A stretch of DNA of 64,000 nt from assembly GCA_038501625.1 (NCBI GenBank), contig JAZAYU010000012.1, positions 5,952,001 to 6,016,000 on the forward strand. The letters run 5' to 3'. Shown here one piece after another: positions 58,386-64,000 of this stretch; the first letter of the stretch is position 1; each line of letters starts with the position of its first letter. The position numbers and the translations under genes were made by a program. The notes under the pieces are model-generated. The model searched no databases. It saw nothing but the letters and a program-made list of their open reading frames with translations, and had not been told where the DNA came from. Origin of the DNA: Corbicula japonica. Taxonomy: Eukaryota; Mollusca; Bivalvia; Venerida; Cyrenidae.

Positions 58386-59398
58386 TTCTTATCGACACTA
58401 AAACAGGTCATTAAGATATCGTTTTGAAATCCTTGGGGCCTACTAAGACACAATCAGTTTACGCCTATGGAAAACCAATAAACAAAACTGCATTTATCCT
58501 AGTGTGGAGGGTATGCAATTAATTAGTTGTTTACAAAAGATAACACAGATAGTGTAAATTTTATAACGTTTATAACTAGAGTAGAACGTAACATATGCTA
58601 TAATAATATGTTAAAAATTTAAGTCAAACTAAACCAGAATTCAACATTTATGATATTTTAAGACTGACAGGAAATATTTGTTAATTAGATTTCCGGTTTG
58701 AGCCAGTATTTTTTGGGACATGTCCCAAGGATATTGTTGATAGTTAAGTTTAATATATTTGGAAAGTTCTTACAATTTTCTATTATTTTCTCATAATAAT
58801 TGGGGATTGTGTTACTTATTTTTTGCTGTAGAACTTATTTTTCCACGAAATGCATAATTATTAATGTCGCCTGCTCACCTTTATGAAAAACGTTAACTTT
58901 CCGAATCGTAAAGTGTAAGTACTTTTATCAAAATCTACGACCAGCCGTGTCAAATTTCTGAATGTCCCACAAGTTCTATATTTTTGTTCTTAAATACGCA
59001 AATAATAGACTGATTTTTGTTATTAATATTTTTCAATATTTCCATTTTCATTTTCTAAAAGCTAATACAATAGCGAAATGTGTTTAAGCTGTATTGTACT
59101 TTTAGGCAAAACCAGGTCATGTTTATTTTACTAAATTAGATGTTATGCTTTGATATAAGTGATATATTTGAAATTTAGTGCAAAACTATACGTTATAATA
59201 GTATAACTAAGCGCTGGAAAAGTTATCGAGTTGTTTTGTATCAAATCTTATACACGGAAACTAAAAATCATCTCTGTCAATTTAGAAACGGTCTTTATTT
59301 TACAGAAATGAGGACTTAACTGAAGTCTTTATTCTAAACATGGAGCTGTTGAATCAATAGATCTATTCAGTTATCCTCAAATCCGTAATTATGTGTAT
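58386..59398. other. Intergenic stretch
   Basis: No recognised feature. Confidence 0.35.
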
Positions 59399-59612
59399 TA
59401 AAATGTGAAATATGCACTTAATGAACGGAAATTTCTGGAAAATACAGCACCCCATACAGCCATAAAACAGGAAGCTTGGCTGTATACTATGATTTATTTT
59501 TGAAAGGACACCACAGACAATAAACGGATATGAGTACCCAACAGGTTGCCGGCTTAAAAAGGCCAGTCGCTTAACAATCAAGGTTTGCGGAACACCAACC
59601 TCACACCTACTG
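59399..59612 (+). repeat. Family R2 copy
   Basis: AAAATGTGAAATATGCACTT, ACACCACAGACAATAAACGG, GTTGCCGGCTTAAAAAGGCC and GCGGAACACCAACCTCACAC, colinear with other R2 copies but diverged. Confidence 0.7.
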
Positions 59613-62395
59613 TTTCTCATATAAAGCTGTACAAATATTGTGTTCTAATATTAATTTAAATCTCTGCAGTAGGTAAGATAAAAAAGATGTGTTGTGTGGT
59701 TTGTTAATGTGTTGTTAACGGTACTTGAAAAGTTATTTTTCTGTCTCAAAATACAAGTGCTGTATCAATGTCAGAGTAAATATTGGTTAAGGTTTCGACT
59801 CTTTTGGGAATACAAATCTGATTGTGCATGAGTCAGTGACCGTTTGATCATTATTCCGTTATTCTCTCCATGTTTGAGTTGTTGGTATCTTCGCTATCTG
59901 AATGAGAATCATTAAATGTCTTTTCCGAACAATTATGTGTCTGTTGTCTATCATTTTCGTAGGCTTTAAATTGTTTAAAACTCAATCAGTACATCTGAAG
60001 ATTGTAGTAACAGCTAGGATGTTCAAATCGGAGTAAAGAGCAAGGTTGGGGTTTTAAGCATTTGTTTTTTTTTATCACGAAACGGATATTGTTAGATTTC
60101 AAAAGTACTATCAAACTCATAAATCAAAGTTGGGATTCATGTTTAAGGTAAACGCTTCAAATAACAAGCAATTATTTTCATGGTAGATACACTGACAGAC
60201 AACCATACACCTTGTTCCTTTCAACTGATGAAAACATGAACCATGGGCTAAAGCAATAATCACATTTTTACATCAGAATAATCAAAACGAAAATCCGGTT
60301 TCAATACTTTTGTTTCCCAATGCATACCTATCTATCACTAAAATTTTTATTTATTTCCATCCAGCTGCGTGAGTAAGAGAACTGAGAACTGAGAAAAGCC
60401 TTAATTTGATTCATTTCTATCACAAATTACCCATTATCACAGATAGTGAGTGAAGGCAATTTATTTTTGGAAGTTGGATATTGCTGAAAATGTAGGGTGA
60501 AATATGAGCAATTTCGTTCATAAAACTAATCGAGAATGATTCTTAAGTATTCTAAATTTCAGACAAGTTCCTCAAACAAAACAGTGTCACTTGGCGTTTT
60601 GTTGCCGTGTATGCATATACTTAGTAAACGGCGTCAAATGAAATGCCTAGAATGAGCGAACTTGAAGCAATATCTAGAATGGAAATATTGCTGGTCCGTT
60701 TTGACTGAACCTGTCATTAGCAAGAAAAATGCATTTAATAGATCCTCTGAATTCCGAAATCTCCTCCAGGCATCTAGAATAACACTGACAATATATTAAC
60801 TAAGTTATATCTCAATGAACAAAATACTTCTCAGAAAAGCCACATTTCGAAATCTGAGCCTTCTAACACAAAAGGCCTGGATAAGAAAGTGGTATACATA
60901 TTTTGTACGCCGGTGTGCACTAGGTTTGAGGGTGCATGAACCTCGCACAGACATCGCCAAGTAGGTATGAAAATGTGTGGCGATCAGCATAAGCTGTGCA
61001 AAAGCATTATACTTAGAAAAATCACAAATTTCTTCCTAATGGATCGCCTTATGATATTAACGGTGCAGTAATTTTCTCAAAACCAAGACACGTTGTTAAG
61101 ATAGAATCTTGAAATCCATGGTGCATACTGAGACACAATCTGTTCACGCCTCCGGATAACTAATAAACAAACCTGGATTTTACCTCAGTAACAGAGCATG
61201 CACCCATTCCCTCTTTTTCAAAGGTAAAACAGATTGTGTGATATTTCTTTCGTATGTAAATTGAAAGAAGGCAACATAACATACGAAAATATAGATTATA
61301 AAAACTGAAAACGTTCTGAAACTGGAAAGTCAAGGTAAAATGTGTCCTTGGCGATCATTTTTGACATTTTAGCTGTTTCTACATTTGGAAGGAACTTGCA
61401 ATTCCTGATATGCATATTTCACTTTCTTTACAGTTATTAATTTATTTTTCATCAATTATCGGAGATTTTGTAACAAATTTTGACCATTAAGAAAACACTT
61501 GTTTTGTTGACCTTCTTAAAATTAAAAACTGATGAGAGTAGCAAACTAGAATAGTCAAATCATTATAAAAGAAACCAAATAACAGAAAACTATGTGATTT
61601 AGATTACAGATTTCAATTAATCAGTATTCAAGCCGCATCTAGACAGTTCTAAAAGAATAAATCAGACACTTAAAAAGTGATGCAATTAAGATAGAATCTT
61701 CCTTTTTGGTTTAGTAATCAGAGAATACAATCTTCTCAATGCTATAGATTTGCAAGAAAGGCGTATGCTTGTCGATAAGGTTATCGGTATCTATAGAAAC
61801 CCCGCAAAAACTATACAATTACTGCACTGTTCGAAGAATATGCTGAGCGATTCTATTTACGTTGTCGTCGGCGTGTCTGTCTCGCTTCTTTGTGCGAGGT
61901 TTCAGGTTTGTTTGGGCGGATATCCCACTGCCTCCTCCATAACTCTTTTTTTTCAAATTTCATTTCATTTATTTCTTAACTCAAACCAACAAAACTTGGA
62001 TTCCCTCACTTTATTAATATATATTTTTAATTTTATTTATATCGAAACTAAAGCTAAAATACATGCTTTTTGGAAGGTGGGTAGAGTGGGGGTGTGGTCC
62101 GCTGTTCTCTTTTGTTTTAACCAACTCCAGACTCTATCACCAGAAGAAATGGTGACTCATTTAAAATGTACTTATATATTGCTACATGCTTTGTTTCAAA
62201 CTCTTCGAATAGTCGAGAAAGTTCTCGTTTCCTACTGGTTACTTGTACTGTATCTTCTCGGAAGGTTGATCATTTGTGATTATATTGTGCTCCATATAAC
62301 AGCCAAACACAGACCTGAGACTAGAACAGATGTTTTTGTGTACTTTACTTTGATGATTATCAAGTCTTAAATTTAACTATGAGAAGTTTATATTA
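59613..62395. other. Intergenic stretch with minor R2 fragments
   Basis: R2 ends occur near 60890-60962 and 61395-61430. A 206-codon open frame at 61750-62370 has no recognisable domain and contains pyrimidine-rich, intron-like stretches; I do not call it a gene. Confidence 0.35.
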
Positions 62396-62633
62396 TAGTG
62401 TTGTATCTATAGCGGGGCGCCGCGCCCCGCCCTTTTTGAAGAGCGCCCTTCTGCCCTTAATTTCAAACACTCTGCCTTTTTCCCATGATCGCCCTTCTGC
62501 CCTTAATCATAAAAATTAATGTCAACCATCCCAAATCCTGCCTCTGTTTATTCAATGCCAATGTTTGTCTAAGTTACCTTGTGTATTGTATTTTTGCAGC
62601 ACCCTGCCCTTTTTTAATCCTGGATACAACACT
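62396..62633. mobile_element. 238-bp inverted-repeat element with GC-rich head
   Basis: Ends TAGTGTTGTATC and GATACAACACTA are inverted. Inside are the palindrome GGGGCGCCGCGCCCC and two CGCCCTTCTGCCCTTAAT repeats. It stands out against the AT-rich surroundings by its GC-rich head. Confidence 0.75.
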
Positions 62634-64000
62634 AGTATATTATTTTCAACCAGTTTTCATTTATAAAATGTATTTATTGTTAGTGCGTTTGCACATCTCG
62701 TATTTAATTTATTTCCAAATATTTTAAATAACAAAAACATATGTTAATATTAACATATTTTAACAGGGAACAACGCAGAAAAAACTTTAAATGCTGAAAT
62801 GCAGCTGTTACAGTGGCATTTGTGCGATGAGCTGATCAGATTTAACACATCAAGTTCTAATAAGAAATTAGAAGCGCTCAAAATCCTTGTTTAAAATATA
62901 TAAGAAATTAAAAATATTTCTTTTCTTGATTTTTGACATGAAATTTTTCCAAATGATTAAGCGCACACAAATATTCTGGATTCAGGTAATAACTCTTATG
63001 ATTTTTTTCAGATCACATGATCTATAATTGCACAATTTTTATCTAACGTTGAAGTCCTTATACTACGTAGCAGACATCATCCTTACACTATCTAGATAAG
63101 AAGTTATTTTCATTTTTTCACGACTATTTATAGCATCATAACAAAATAACGAGACAAAATGTGCTGAATTTGTTGACACAGTTATCAACGCATTGTCGTG
63201 TTCAGTGGCTTTCATAGTTCCCTTTTCATCTATTTCATAATAAGAAGATACATCTTTCAATTTCTCACAGCTATATGTAATAGAGAAAGTAATTATTTCG
63301 TTCTTTATACCTACATGATAGCCTGAGACAGACAAATCTTCTGATTGTGGCATTTGTTAAAACAACAAAAATAAAATTGTTTTCAAAAACAGCAACTCAT
63401 GACCCTTCACCAAGTAAAACATGAAATTTTAATTGCAAAAACAACCACACAAACAATCTGTCCAAAAGACTTTATTTCTTTTCTAGTATATACTTGGGTT
63501 TATCGAGGTATATTTGGATGATAACGATCAGAAATGGCTGAACATCTTTGATTTATTTTGTGGAAATGTAATAAATATTTTCCAATAACTAAACCAGCAG
63601 GTGCGTAAGAATATCTTACCCGAACAAATGGTTATAAAATATTATCAAGAATCTTTTATTACCTTCTAAATGAACCACTTGTACTTCGAAGCCATCTACA
63701 AAAGCTGAGGAGGAGTAAATTAGCTGTTTGGAGATGGAAACACTACTTACTCACCGAACTTAATGCTTTAAGTTATACATTTATTTTTGTCTTCTTGGAG
63801 GCATAATTGTAGAGTTGGCGGGTGGGTGGAAGTTAATTAACCTAGACAACTTGTACTAAACTAATATGACCTTTGAGCAAGAACAGTATAATTTATTCTT
63901 TTTTAAATGGTATTTTTTTAGCACTAAGGTGACAATTTGTTCTTGCGAACCTGCGGGGCAAATGTAAGGTTAGGGCATCCTATAACCCAGTTTAACTCTG
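62634..64000. other. Intergenic stretch to window end
   Basis: Holds an R3 fragment at 63185-63240 (GTCGTGTTCAGTGGCTTTCA) and an R2 end at 63945-64000 (AAGGTTAGGGCATCC). No gene recognised. Confidence 0.35.

Noticed and set aside
61750..62370. 206-codon open frame as a membrane protein gene
   Set aside because: It begins at a non-ATG codon, its hydrophobicity comes from AT/T-rich sequence, it has no recognisable family, and it runs through intron-like pyrimidine tracts.

Overview
This is nuclear DNA from an invertebrate animal, most likely a bivalve mollusc. The evidence is: split genes with GT-AG introns, a tandem pair of secreted coiled-coil/C1q genes, inhibitory-type Cys-loop receptor genes, and AT-rich sequence full of short palindromic and inverted-repeat elements, including types I associate with clam genomes. 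Species cannot be read from the sequence. No bacterial operon, CRISPR array or virus was recognised.

Layout. (1) 1-2200: microsatellite, then the last two coding exons of an APC10/DOC1 gene on the + strand; its 5' end lies outside the window. (2) 5417-16223, minus strand: a complete nine-exon gene for a 411-residue pentameric ligand-gated ion channel subunit (glycine receptor/GluCl type). All exons join in phase from signal peptide to TM4 and stop. (3) 19205-20631 and 22259-24002, + strand: two tandem C1q-domain genes, each with one disabling change, in different exons. (4) 28073-36751, minus strand: a second, paralogous channel subunit gene; seven exons are found and the signal-peptide exon is not. 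(5) 36752-64000: no convincing gene. It holds dispersed repeats, several short inverted-repeat transposons, a 57-bp satellite and a nested 1.4-kb transposon.

The most interesting signal is in channel gene 1. Three of its nine exons (2, 4 and 9) are followed, in the direction of transcription, by a long minisatellite whose unit is a copy of that exon's own last 20-30 bases plus flank. In intron 4 each proximal unit carries the exact exon end and a strong GT donor, giving about 20 tandem decoy 5' splice sites; farther units still encode a recognisable version of the exon's C-terminal peptide. In intron 2 the unit still reads NSPLNYDS against exon NSPPNYDT. After exon 9 the unit copies the last codons and the stop region. 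The paralogue has no such arrays at the matching exons. I call these exon-end-seeded minisatellites; I do not know whether they have been described.

Exon borders were set by hand from splice signals, reading phase and family similarity. No database search or transcript data were available.
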